Shown piece by piece: positions 1-5,318 of a stretch of 5,478 bases of DNA; position 1 is the first letter of the stretch; each line of letters starts with the position of its first letter. Both the position numbers and the translations under genes were made by a program. The notes beneath the pieces were generated by a model. The model was not told where the DNA came from, did not search any database, and saw only the letters and a list, made by a program, of their open reading frames with translations. This DNA is from Lentisphaeria bacterium (lineage in GTDB: Bacteria; Verrucomicrobiota; Lentisphaeria; Victivallales; UBA1829): assembly GCA_017456805.1 (NCBI GenBank), contig JAFTIQ010000103.1:1-5478 (forward strand), in the 5' to 3' direction.

Positions 1-1
1 G

Positions 2-376
2 GTCGGGGCGGTGCTTGCCGCCGTAATTCTCAGTGGATGCGGTCACAACGTTATCAACTACGGGGATGGTGTCGGGTTCGATGCCGGGATCAATCCGGAA
101 AACGGAACTTTTTCTTTTAACCTCCGGTATGGAAAGATCCTCTCAGCCGTGACACGTGATAACGTGGAAATTGAGATGTCAGGACAGGCAGATGCAAGCG
201 GAAATGTCACTCCTTCTATTGCAGGAGCTTCATCTGGCCAGCCAGCCGGGAAAGGTAATACAGGTGTGAATACCTCCGGAGCATTGCGTGTTAAGATCGG
301 CAGACAGATCAACGGATATACCGTCGATGCCATCAAAGCTGGTGCGGATAGTAAACAGATTATGGATATGAAATAA
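2..376 (+). CDS. Phage-type lipoprotein of unknown function (5' end cut off by window)
   Basis: The reading frame is open from the left edge to TAA at 374-376, giving 124 visible residues. It begins inside a signal peptide: VGAVLAAVILSGC is a hydrophobic stretch ending in a lipobox (L-S-G-C), with Cys encoded at 38-40. The true start therefore lies upstream, and the GTG at 11 is an internal valine codon. The mature protein would be lipid-anchored at the Cys and about 110 residues long. It begins GHNVINYGDGVGFDAG, has a probable beta-rich part with charged residues (RYGKILSAVTRDNVEIEM), then a Gly/Ser/Thr-rich linker (SGQADASGNVTPSIAGASSG), and ends in a basic/polar tail. I recognise no catalytic motif. 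It lies upstream of an XkdW-like tail gene, so a phage-encoded lipoprotein (superinfection exclusion, lysis or surface modification) is plausible. That role is inference; the lipoprotein call is well supported. Confidence 0.8.
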   Translation, partial: VGAVLAAVILSGCGHNVINYGDGVGFDAGINPENGTFSFNLRYGKILSAVTRDNVEIEMSGQADASGNVTPSIAGASSGQPAGKGNTGVNTSGALRVKIGRQINGYTVDAIKAGADSKQIMDMK

Positions 377-386
377 TTAAGTGAAA

Positions 387-457
387 TTTTTCCGTTATTT
401 GTGGATTCAAAACTTTCAGTTATTAAATTAGAATTAACAACTGAAAACGGAAAGGAG
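387..457 (+). promoter_or_regulatory. Nested inverted repeats covering the RBS of the XkdW-like gene
   Basis: Inner dyad: TTCAGTT (415-421) pairs with AACTGAA (439-445). After one A/C mismatch, TTAA (423-426) pairs with TTAA (434-437), leaving a small loop. Outer arms: TTCCGTT-type sequence at 389-396 is complementary to AACGGAAA at 446-453, extendable by two G-U pairs to 387-455. The outer 3' arm overlaps the Shine-Dalgarno sequence GGAAAGGAG (449-457) of the gene starting at 469. Folded RNA would partly hide that site. The inner dyad could instead be an operator at DNA level. No T-run follows, so it is not an intrinsic terminator. The pairing is seen in the sequence; a regulatory role is inferred. 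Confidence 0.4.
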
Positions 458-468
458 AATCCGCAAAA

Positions 469-840
469 ATGGTGAATTTCAGCACAATGGTCAAACGGTT
501 CTATCCGGATGCGATACCGGATATCGATTTCAAAACGGAAACCGCAGAAGATGGAACCGTTTCAATCAAAGATTGGAACGCAAAAAAGCTGGGACCGGAA
601 CCAAATCTTTCTTTGCTCCATGCAAATTATATGAAGCTGGCAAGAGAGATCAAGGAGCGGTCCCCGAAGTTCGATGATTCCGATCCGGCTCCCTGGCTGA
701 ATGCCAAAGAGAAAAAAGAGCCGGAACAGGTCAGATACCAGCAGACAATTCATCAGCACCACAACAGATTTCACATTCCGGTGGTGAATTTTGATCCGCA
801 AACCGGAATCGTAACGGAACGGGGGAACAGCGAAGAATGA
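469..840 (+). CDS. XkdW-like phage tail-associated protein
   Basis: A 123-residue protein. ATG at 469 follows GGAAAGGAG (449-457) with an 11-nt spacer. The N-terminal part has the pattern I associate with the XkdW family of PBSX-like phages: a start resembling 'YPDAIPDIDF' (residues 12-21), an acidic stretch, then an 'I..WN' motif (SIKDWN, 32-37) and 'LGPEPNLSLL' (41-50), matching the family's 'I..W....P.P...L' pattern. Residues 51-90 are probably helical and charged (KLAREIKERS, EKKEPEQ). The tail is His-rich around 95-102 (IHQHHNRFH). In PBSX the xkdW gene lies just after the tail-fibre gene xkdV, so a tail-fibre or tail-assembly accessory role is likely; the biochemical role is unsettled as far as I know. 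Its stop overlaps the next gene's start (ATGA at 837-840), suggesting translational coupling. The family call comes from motif recognition only. Confidence 0.55.
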   Translation: MVNFSTMVKRFYPDAIPDIDFKTETAEDGTVSIKDWNAKKLGPEPNLSLLHANYMKLAREIKERSPKFDDSDPAPWLNAKEKKEPEQVRYQQTIHQHHNRFHIPVVNFDPQTGIVTERGNSEE

Positions 841-1259
841 GCAGAGAGAAAAACATGGAAAAGTGCTGTGACGGATGTTTTATCGACATCTGCCGCTGTG
901 CCTGTCTGCTGGATGTTTCAGTCGTTACCGCAAGAAAGATTTTGGGAAAACCGGATTTCATCCGGAAAAATAAATATAATTTGCCGCAGCATTTTTACGC
1001 AATTTCCAGAATTGAAAAATCCGTTTCCGAACGGAAAGAAAAATCAGAAAAGCCAGTTTGCGAAAGTTGCCGGCGATGTCATACCCAATGCAAGAAATGT
1101 GATCTTGTTGGCGGACGGTGTATGCAATGCCGAGCGGATTTGTGCGTTTTCAATTTCTGTTCCTGCGGAAAATTGCCGTTCGGAGAACAAAATCCACGGA
1201 TGATCGAGTGTTTGAAAAATGCGCTTGCGAAAGCAGAAAGCGGTGTGGATCATGTCTGA
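837..1259 (+). CDS. Cys-rich protein A, HTH-like plus zinc-ribbon-like (paralogue of next gene)
   Basis: A 140-residue protein with 17 cysteines, probably binding several zinc ions. ATG at 837 overlaps the upstream TGA, giving coupled translation; an in-frame ATG at 855 is an alternative start. Parts in order: an N-terminal Cys cluster (C10, C11, C14, C19, C21, C23); a likely HTH-type helical part (about 24-60) containing the signature KILGKPD (34-40); a basic linker rich in K/E/R (60-73); and a C-terminal cluster with CxxC pairs at 75/78, 85/88 and 95/98 plus C103, C108, C110 (…CMQCRA…FNFCSCG). The next gene's product shares KxLGKPD, the downstream helix and the CxxCRA…NF..CG core in the same order, so the two are paralogues. 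I recognise no named family. A DNA- or RNA-binding zinc protein encoded by a phage is the most economical reading; a structural zinc protein is possible. Confidence 0.7.
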   Translation: MSREKNMEKCCDGCFIDICRCACLLDVSVVTARKILGKPDFIRKNKYNLPQHFYAISRIEKSVSERKEKSEKPVCESCRRCHTQCKKCDLVGGRCMQCRADLCVFNFCSCGKLPFGEQNPRMIECLKNALAKAESGVDHV

Positions 1260-1695
1260 TACAGAATCGCCAAAATATTATAATGTGAAAACTGCTGCCG
1301 GGATCATGGGGATCCAGAACGAACGGTATGCAATGAAAGTGCTTGGAAAGCCGGATGCCGTAGAAAGTTGCAAAACAGGATTTCGGAATCTTTATACACT
1401 GGAACACATCGAAAGCGCAAAGCAGGAAATACTGCGGAAACGGTCGGAACGGCTGAAATCAAAAGGGTTGCGGTGCTGTTATTTGTGCCGGATCAAGTTC
1501 AAGCCGGAAGAATTGAAAAGCAGTATTTGTACCGCTTGCCGGGCAAAAAAGACGGTCCTGAATTTCTCTTGCTGCGGAGATTGCACGAAATGTGAACCGA
1601 GCCGTCAGCGGTTGCAGATGTTACGCTGTGCCGTGGATGAACTTGATGAAAAAATCATCAATCAGAATCAGAATCAGAAAAAGAATCCGAAATAA
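1252..1695 (+). CDS. Cys-rich protein B, HTH-like plus zinc-ribbon-like (paralogue of previous gene)
   Basis: A 147-residue protein starting at ATG 1252 and overlapping the previous gene by 8 bp. An upstream in-frame ATG at 1219 would add 11 residues that read as antiframe of the neighbour, so 1252 is preferred. N-terminus: YYNVKTAAGIMGI (9-21) then AMKVLGKPD (27-35) and YTLEHIESAKQEIL (48-61). This looks like the MerR/excisionase style of winged HTH, where a short helix-turn-helix is followed by a residue-specific wing and a helix. A basic linker (RKRSERLKSKG) leads to a zinc-ribbon-like region: C75/C76/C79, C93/C96, then C107/C108, C111 and C114 (CTACRA…VLNFSCCGDC). The C-terminus ends in an NQNQNQ stretch (137-142) encoded by an AATCAG repeat shared with the convergent protease gene. 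No named family recognised. Likely a nucleic-acid-binding zinc protein. Confidence 0.72.
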   Translation: MSDTESPKYYNVKTAAGIMGIQNERYAMKVLGKPDAVESCKTGFRNLYTLEHIESAKQEILRKRSERLKSKGLRCCYLCRIKFKPEELKSSICTACRAKKTVLNFSCCGDCTKCEPSRQRLQMLRCAVDELDEKIINQNQNQKKNPK

Positions 1696-2107
1696 ACGGG
1701 ATCCCGAACCGGAACACAGTTTTTCCGTTTTCATTGAAAAGATAAAGCTCTCCCTTTGAAAGAATATCCATTCCGATCAAGAGATCAAAGCTGGCATCTC
1801 CATTTGCTCCGGAAACGGGCATATCGCGCAAGATACAGCGATTCCCGAAGATAACATCAACCTCGTACATATTGGCGTTTTCCGTTCCGTGAACACCGGA
1901 AACTGTGATATTGCCGGATGGGATCAAATCAAGGTCCCGGGCGATAGTTTCTGTCAGCATGGAAGAAGTTGCTCCGGTGTCGATGATCCCGATACAGTTT
2001 TTGACTGCCAGAGGATATTTCCGGCATCTGGATGAGCGGATTTCAACCGGAATCGCAAGTTCCCTGGCAAGATCCCGAAAAGTCAATTCGCAGGAAAAAT
2101 GTTGCAT
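1658..2107 (-). CDS. Retropepsin-like aspartic protease (clan AA type)
   Basis: A 149-residue single-domain protein. The hallmark IGIIDTGATSSML (39-51) carries the catalytic Asp (D43) of the D-T/S-G motif. A flap-like segment SGVHGTE (70-76) follows. The second hallmark is FDLLIGMDIL (108-116), the hydrophobic-hydrophobic-G-x-D/N pattern seen near the end of bacterial retropepsin-like domains. The order and about 65-residue spacing fit a one-domain enzyme that would have to dimerise to form an active site, as retroviral proteases do. The tail ends in a Ser-Asp repeat. No signal peptide or membrane segment is seen, so it is probably cytoplasmic. Start: minus-strand ATG (plus 2105-2107) has AAGGA (plus 2116-2120) with an 8-nt spacer. 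Its last 38 bp overlap the convergent Cys-rich gene. The fold call is solid; the substrate (phage structural protein, or one of the neighbours) is unknown. Confidence 0.8.
   Translation of the reverse strand: MQHFSCELTFRDLARELAIPVEIRSSRCRKYPLAVKNCIGIIDTGATSSMLTETIARDLDLIPSGNITVSGVHGTENANMYEVDVIFGNRCILRDMPVSGANGDASFDLLIGMDILSKGELYLFNENGKTVFRFGIPFISDSFSDSDSD
1660..1677 (+). repeat. Three tandem AATCAG hexamers, coding on both strands
   Basis: Three perfect AATCAG units. In the plus frame they encode the NQNQNQ tail of Cys-rich protein B; in the minus frame they encode the Ser-Asp repeats that end the aspartic protease. The minus-strand stop (TCA on plus, 1658-1660) touches the repeat. Change in copy number by whole hexamers would lengthen or shorten both proteins without shifting frame. 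Confidence 0.8.
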
Positions 2108-2115
2108 TTTTTTAT

Positions 2116-2128
2116 TCCTTATATTATA
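2116..2128 (-). promoter_or_regulatory. Candidate -10 box (TATAAT) and RBS of the protease gene
   Basis: On the minus strand TATAAT (plus 2123-2128) lies just upstream of the Shine-Dalgarno AAGGA (plus 2116-2120) and the protease ATG. A consensus -35 is not seen 17 bp upstream, where the preceding terminator stem lies. The perfect -10, placed right after a terminator, suggests the protease has its own transcription start, with a very short leader. The RBS part is solid, the promoter part weak. Confidence 0.4.
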
Positions 2129-2130
2129 CA

Positions 2131-2161
2131 GAAAGAAAAACCCCGGTTTTTTACGCCGGGG
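2131..2161 (-). terminator. Intrinsic terminator of the minus-strand membrane-protein/unknown-protein pair
   Basis: Read on the minus strand, CCCCGG (plus 2156-2161) and CCGGGG (plus 2141-2146) form a 6-bp G/C stem with a 9-nt A-rich loop, followed directly by TTTTTCTTTC (plus 2131-2140). This is a standard rho-independent terminator for the gene ending at 2186. On the plus strand no T-run follows the stem, so it should work in one direction only. Confidence 0.85.
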
Positions 2162-2185
2162 AAACGGAAAAACGGAAAGATCTTT

Positions 2186-2521
2186 TTATGCTCCGGCAGC
2201 GGCGGGAGCAGTTGCGTTCAGAATGTTCAGAGTAAGATCACCGGCGACACAAATAATAGTGCAGAGGTAAACTCTCTGTCCAATCAGAACAGAAGCATCT
2301 GCCGGATCAGCGGAACTGGAGTAAACGATATCCAGAACAGTCCCATCACAAAGTTGAACTTTCGGAGGGAGAGTTGAATCCGTTGCTACCGGAACCGTCA
2401 GGAAAAAGAGATCCTGAGCGAGCAGACGGCGTTTCGTTGACCGCATGGAGAAGATCACATTTGTGGTCCCGACCACCGGCGCACCGAGCGCATAACGGCG
2501 AAAAAAATTTCTTTTGCACAT
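2186..2521 (-). CDS. Small unknown protein, probably beta-rich, linked to the Gly/Cys-rich gene
   Basis: A 111-residue protein. ATG (plus 2519-2521) is preceded on the minus strand by GAGGTG with a short spacer (plus 2527-2532), a good RBS. The N-terminus is basic and aromatic (CKRNFFRRY, 2-10); the middle and C-terminus alternate hydrophobic and polar residues (KVQLCDGTVLDIVYSS, VLIGQRVYLCTIICVAG), as in small beta-sheet proteins, and the tail is Ala-rich (NATAPAAAGA). There is no convincing signal peptide. It lies 53 bp downstream of the Gly/Cys-rich membrane-protein gene on the same strand and ends at a shared terminator, so the two are probably cotranscribed. I recall similar small proteins next to that membrane-protein type in gut phages, but cannot name a family. 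A minor virion protein is one guess. Confidence 0.6.
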   Translation of the reverse strand: MCKRNFFRRYALGAPVVGTTNVIFSMRSTKRRLLAQDLFFLTVPVATDSTLPPKVQLCDGTVLDIVYSSSADPADASVLIGQRVYLCTIICVAGDLTLNILNATAPAAAGA

Positions 2522-2574
2522 ATTTTCACCTCAATCGGTTAAGTTTTTTCAGTTATTCGGAATTACCGAACTGC

Positions 2575-3321
2575 TCAGCAGCATCCGCCACATGCAGGGA
2601 CAGCATCACATCCGCAATTTCCCTTATTCACAAACTGACCGAAGTTTTTCAGGACAAAAATCTGCTGATTTGCTTCTGCGAGCTTGCGTTCAATGTTTGC
2701 GGTGTACTGGCTGTTGATCAACGCTCTGGTTGCTTCACCTTCCGCATGGATTGCGTTCTTGATGTCGCAGCAGCACATAGCGTTATTGTAGTTCAACTGA
2801 CCGAACTGCTGGGAAATGTTGTTGTTGACAGCGGCAATGCTCTGCTGTGTCTGGCAGCAGCAGTTTGCAAGCTGTGCCTGAAGATCACGCTGTCCGAGCT
2901 GGGTCTGATAGCCGATCTGGGCAATGTTGGAGTTTGTGGTTGCGAACTGGGTACAGAGAGTTCCGGAGAGATCGCAGAGAGTGTTTCGGATCCCGTTGAC
3001 ATTCTGAGCGATGAAATCGAGACCGGCTTCATTCCGTGCGGTTGCTGTGGCATTGCTTACAGCAAGATCAGCACCGAGGACGCCGATTCCGGAATTACAT
3101 CCGCATCCGCCGCATCCGTTTCCGAATCCGCCGAAACCACCGAACCCACGACCGCCGAAACCGCCCCAGCCGAAGAGGACAAGAAGAATGATCCATGCGA
3201 ACCATCCGCCTTCCATGCCATAGCCGTAACCGCCGTTTCTGTTGTTCATGAGTGCAAGAGCTTCCCAGCCGTTGAAAGAATTCCCGTTGGGATTAACGTT
3301 ATAAATTGGCAGGGCTTCCAT
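2575..3321 (-). CDS. Gly/Cys-rich single-span membrane protein with coiled-coil-like C-terminal half
   Basis: A 248-residue protein. ATG (plus 3319-3321) is preceded by a purine-rich RBS (minus-strand AAGGAAGG, plus 3329-3336, 7-nt spacer). N-terminal head with 'EALPIYNVNP' and Asn/Gly-rich sequence; one membrane segment WFAWIILLVLFGW (40-52); then a Gly/Phe-rich stretch (53-75) merging into a Cys/Gly cluster (GCGGCGCN). Residues 95-225 are Gln/Asn/Ala-rich and probably helical, with two CCC triplets (154-156 and 183-185) and a conserved-looking IHAEGEATRALIN (191-203). The C-terminus is again Cys/Gly-rich (NCGCDAVPACGGCC). Proteins with this layout (WFAWIILLVLFGW-like span, LANCCCQTQ-like motif, IHAEGEATRALI-like motif) are, in my recall, common unannotated proteins of gut phages and prophages. 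Role unknown; a membrane- or virion-associated protein is possible. It is the first gene of the minus-strand block. Confidence 0.75.
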   Translation of the reverse strand: MEALPIYNVNPNGNSFNGWEALALMNNRNGGYGYGMEGGWFAWIILLVLFGWGGFGGRGFGGFGGFGNGCGGCGCNSGIGVLGADLAVSNATATARNEAGLDFIAQNVNGIRNTLCDLSGTLCTQFATTNSNIAQIGYQTQLGQRDLQAQLANCCCQTQQSIAAVNNNISQQFGQLNYNNAMCCCDIKNAIHAEGEATRALINSQYTANIERKLAEANQQIFVLKNFGQFVNKGNCGCDAVPACGGCC

Positions 3322-3522
3322 GATTTTGCCTTCCTTTCCATGTAAAAAATTGTTGTTTTTTTTGGGTGAGTGAACAGTTCCGGAAAGTTCAGCAAAAATA
3401 TAAAAGTGTGTTCAAAAAGATGGAAATTTTTTATTTTGAGTAAAAAGATTCACCTTGTTTTTTTTATTTCTAAAAATCAGGGCGGGCTTGTAAGTTACAG
3501 CAGAAACAGAGGAGAACGATAC
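3322..3522. promoter_or_regulatory. AT-rich divergent intergenic region
   Basis: About 200 bp lie between the minus-strand membrane-protein gene and the plus-strand operon, the only divergent gap here. It must hold promoters for both directions unless transcription reads in from outside. It is rich in T- and A-runs (3352-3363, 3428-3475), and contains a perfect 8-bp palindrome TTCCGGAA (3377-3384). I do not see a clean consensus -35/-10 pair on either strand. An open frame starting GTG 3370 runs through it in frame with the next gene, but looks noncoding. Confidence 0.45.
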
Positions 3523-4074
3523 ATGGAAGAAGAGACCAAACAGGAAATCGAATCCGAAGCAGTTGTAAAGGAAAACTTGACAACTGAACCGGATGTAATT
3601 GTTCCCGAAATGGAAACAGTTGTACCGGAGCCGGACCAAAGCGAACGGATCAGACTTGAGAATGAAGCGTACCAGCGGCATGTTTCCGCATTGATGGCAG
3701 AATTACAGGAAATCCGTGAACGATTTCATGTACCGGAGCCGACACCTCCGGATCCTGTTTCCGTGCTGACGGGCGAAGTAAACAGCCTGAAGAATGGTTT
3801 TGATGAATTGAAGCAGCTTATAGCGGAACAGCAAAGAGTTGGAAATCAGCAGAATAACCAGCCGCAGGGACAGCCGCAATTCAACCAACCTCAACAGGCT
3901 TTTCCATATTTTCCCCAGCAGGGATTTCAATTCTTTCCGCAGCAGCCGATGTTCCAAACATCAACGATCATGCCAGCACCGGCATTGCCTTACATTGCAA
4001 CATCAACACCGATGCCGACAAACTTTCAGGTCCCGCAGTTCAACATGAATAATCAAAACGGAAATATGAATTAA
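3523..4074 (+). CDS. Unknown acidic protein with coiled coil and Q/P/F-rich tail
   Basis: A 183-residue protein. ATG at 3523 follows AGAGGAGA (about 3508-3515), a good RBS; an upstream GTG (3370) would add 51 poorly coding residues and lacks this support. Residues 1-40 are strongly acidic (EEETKQEIESE, TEPDVIVPEM). Residues 41-70 look helical (ERIRLENEAYQRHVSALMAELQEIRERF, split here by description only). A Pro-rich hinge (71-78) precedes a second short helix (79-105, heptad-like: VLTGEVNSLKNGFDELKQLI). Residues 106-183 are low complexity, rich in Gln, Pro, Phe and Asn. The layout recalls phage scaffold, decoration or tape-adjacent proteins, but I recognise no family. First gene of a three-gene plus-strand operon with short gaps (12 and 26 bp). 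Confidence 0.7.
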   Translation: MEEETKQEIESEAVVKENLTTEPDVIVPEMETVVPEPDQSERIRLENEAYQRHVSALMAELQEIRERFHVPEPTPPDPVSVLTGEVNSLKNGFDELKQLIAEQQRVGNQQNNQPQGQPQFNQPQQAFPYFPQQGFQFFPQQPMFQTSTIMPAPALPYIATSTPMPTNFQVPQFNMNNQNGNMN

Positions 4075-4086
4075 GGAGAGTCGACC

Positions 4087-4434
4087 ATGAGCAACGAAAA
4101 CGGAAACAGTCAGCCTATCGGACAAATGAAACCGAATCAGGTACAGGCAAAGTTCTATACAACAATCAGGATTTATTCCGGGGATGACGGTGAAACTTAC
4201 GGGTTACAGCTCGTTGAACCGGATGCAAAAAACGGAAATCGGATAGATCAAAGAATCGCAAGACAGATTATCAATCTGGATAAACAGCTCCGGGAACCGC
4301 AGTTCGTCAATATGTTGCAGCAGTCACGGCAAAACCCGCAAGGATTTATGCAAGGGCTTATGCAGCGGATGTTTGGCGGCGGTATGCCAATGGGCGGAGG
4401 TAGATTCCCCCCGATGGGCGGTTTCATGGGGTAA
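4087..4434 (+). CDS. Unknown small protein with Gly/Met-rich tail
   Basis: A 115-residue protein. ATG at 4087 follows AGGAGAG (4074-4080), spaced 6 nt; the RBS abuts the previous stop. Residues 1-20 are polar. Residues 21-75 look folded: strand-like AKFYTTIRIYSG and ETYGLQLVEPD, then a helix (RIDQRIARQIINLDKQL). Residues 76-97 are Gln/Met-rich, and the tail (98-115) repeats G, M and P (MFGGGMPMGGG). No family recognised. It lies between two other low-complexity proteins in the same operon, so it probably works with them. Confidence 0.7.
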   Translation: MSNENGNSQPIGQMKPNQVQAKFYTTIRIYSGDDGETYGLQLVEPDAKNGNRIDQRIARQIINLDKQLREPQFVNMLQQSRQNPQGFMQGLMQRMFGGGMPMGGGRFPPMGGFMG

Positions 4435-4460
4435 CAACAAAAAAGAAAATAGGTGTCGAA

Positions 4461-5255
4461 ATGGAAGACAAACATAAAAAACACGATATGGGAATGTCCG
4501 ATTTGCCGGAAAAGTTCCGCAGCAAAGAAGCATTTCTCGAAGAATTGAGAAAGTCAGAAGATCCGGAACAGATGAGCTGGATGATGGTTAATTTTCTGGC
4601 TGAAAAAGTCAAAAAAAGCATGTCGGAGAACATGCCGGAAGATGATCAGCGTTATGGTCATACATGGGACTCCCGGTACGCTGGCGGCGGTCGTTCAATG
4701 CCGATGCGGAGCGGTGCAAGATATTCTGACAACTCTATGCGTTACGGTCATGGTGGCACAGAATATGCCCACACCGGGATCGGAATGCCGTCACGGAGAA
4801 GTTATGACCGATCCGGCGAACGCATGGAACAATACAAAGAGCATCTCGCCGACATGATGGGACAGTCTTTGACGGAAGACGACATTAAATGTCTGATCGT
4901 GAAAGAAGCTGCCAGCATGATCAAGCGGATCTGTAAAGATGAACCGTTTGAAGCAATGAAAGAGTTTACCGAGCTTTGTATTGGCATGAAAGCGTATGCC
5001 GGAACAATGCCGGAAGATCTGGAAGAACAGGCGAAGGAAGAAGCGATCGGAAAATATGTTGAAATGTTTTCCCGTTATGGCGGGGAACATCATTACCGTA
5101 TGCGTTCCCGTCTGATGCAGGATGATGAAGGTTATCCGATGCGCCGTGTCCGTCTGGACGATATGGAGCGGAGCCGTCACCGTCTTCCGATGGTTGAAGT
5201 TGACGAGTTCAATTTCCGTGGTCGTGCCCGTGATTCCATGGGTCGGTTCAAATAA
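4461..5255 (+). CDS. Unknown protein: M/R/Y/G-rich middle, helical C-terminal domain
   Basis: A 264-residue protein. ATG at 4461 follows AGGTG (4451-4455), with a 5-nt spacer. Residues 1-60 are charged and helical (EAFLEELRKSEDPEQ; MMVNFLAEKVKKSM). Residues 64-120 are low complexity, rich in Arg, Tyr, Gly, Met and His, with RYGH occurring at 64-67 and 94-97. Residues 121-205 look like a compact helical domain (LADMMGQSLTEDDIKCLIVKEAASMIKRI; FEAMKEFTELCIGMKAYAG). The tail (206-264) is again Arg/Met/Tyr-rich and ends RDSMGRFK. Middle and tail resemble the Arg/Tyr/Gly-rich 'RDSxGRY' type proteins I recall from gut phage genomes, usually unannotated. Last gene of its operon, closed by the terminator at 5276. 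Function unknown. Confidence 0.72.
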   Translation: MEDKHKKHDMGMSDLPEKFRSKEAFLEELRKSEDPEQMSWMMVNFLAEKVKKSMSENMPEDDQRYGHTWDSRYAGGGRSMPMRSGARYSDNSMRYGHGGTEYAHTGIGMPSRRSYDRSGERMEQYKEHLADMMGQSLTEDDIKCLIVKEAASMIKRICKDEPFEAMKEFTELCIGMKAYAGTMPEDLEEQAKEEAIGKYVEMFSRYGGEHHYRMRSRLMQDDEGYPMRRVRLDDMERSRHRLPMVEVDEFNFRGRARDSMGRFK

Positions 5256-5275
5256 AACGATTTCTCCCCGTTTTC

Positions 5276-5310
5276 AGGAGTGCCGTATTTTTCGGTACTC
5301 CTGTTTTTTT
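5276..5310 (+). terminator. Intrinsic terminator closing the right-hand operon
   Basis: AGGAGTGCCG (5276-5285) pairs with CGGTACTCCT (5293-5302): 10 bp with one G-T pair and a 7-nt loop (TATTTTT). A run GTTTTTTT (5303-5310) follows at once. It lies 20 bp after the stop of the 264-residue protein. Confidence 0.9.
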
Positions 5311-5318
5311 GTTCTGAA

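Noticed and set aside
868..1203. 111-codon open frame in another plus frame inside Cys-rich protein A
   Set aside because: No RBS and fully inside a gene with clear domain structure; a shadow frame.
1219..1251. Earlier start (ATG 1219) for Cys-rich protein B
   Set aside because: The 11 added residues are only the other-frame reading of the preceding gene. ATG 1252 gives a typical coupled overlap and a start next to the HTH-like part.
2541..2575. Inverted repeat TTCGG/CCGAA just after the membrane-protein stop as a terminator
   Set aside because: On the minus strand it is followed by an A-run, not a T-run, so it is not an intrinsic terminator; a role in mRNA stability remains possible.
3100..3180. 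CCGCCGAAACCACCGAACCC-like repeats as a possible CRISPR or tandem-repeat element
   Set aside because: These are the Gly/Phe codons of the minus-strand protein (GGN and TTC reversed), irregular in length, with no spacers.
2374..3345. 323-codon open frame on the plus strand, opposite the membrane-protein gene
   Set aside because: It is longer than the minus-strand gene but has no RBS, starts inside a neighbour's antisense, and its product is irregular Cys/Ser-rich sequence. The minus strand carries recognisable motifs and a good RBS.
3370..3522. N-terminal extension of the acidic coiled-coil protein from GTG 3370
   Set aside because: The added 51 residues are basic and aromatic, unlike the rest, and come from an AT-rich spacer. 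The ATG at 3523 has a strong RBS.
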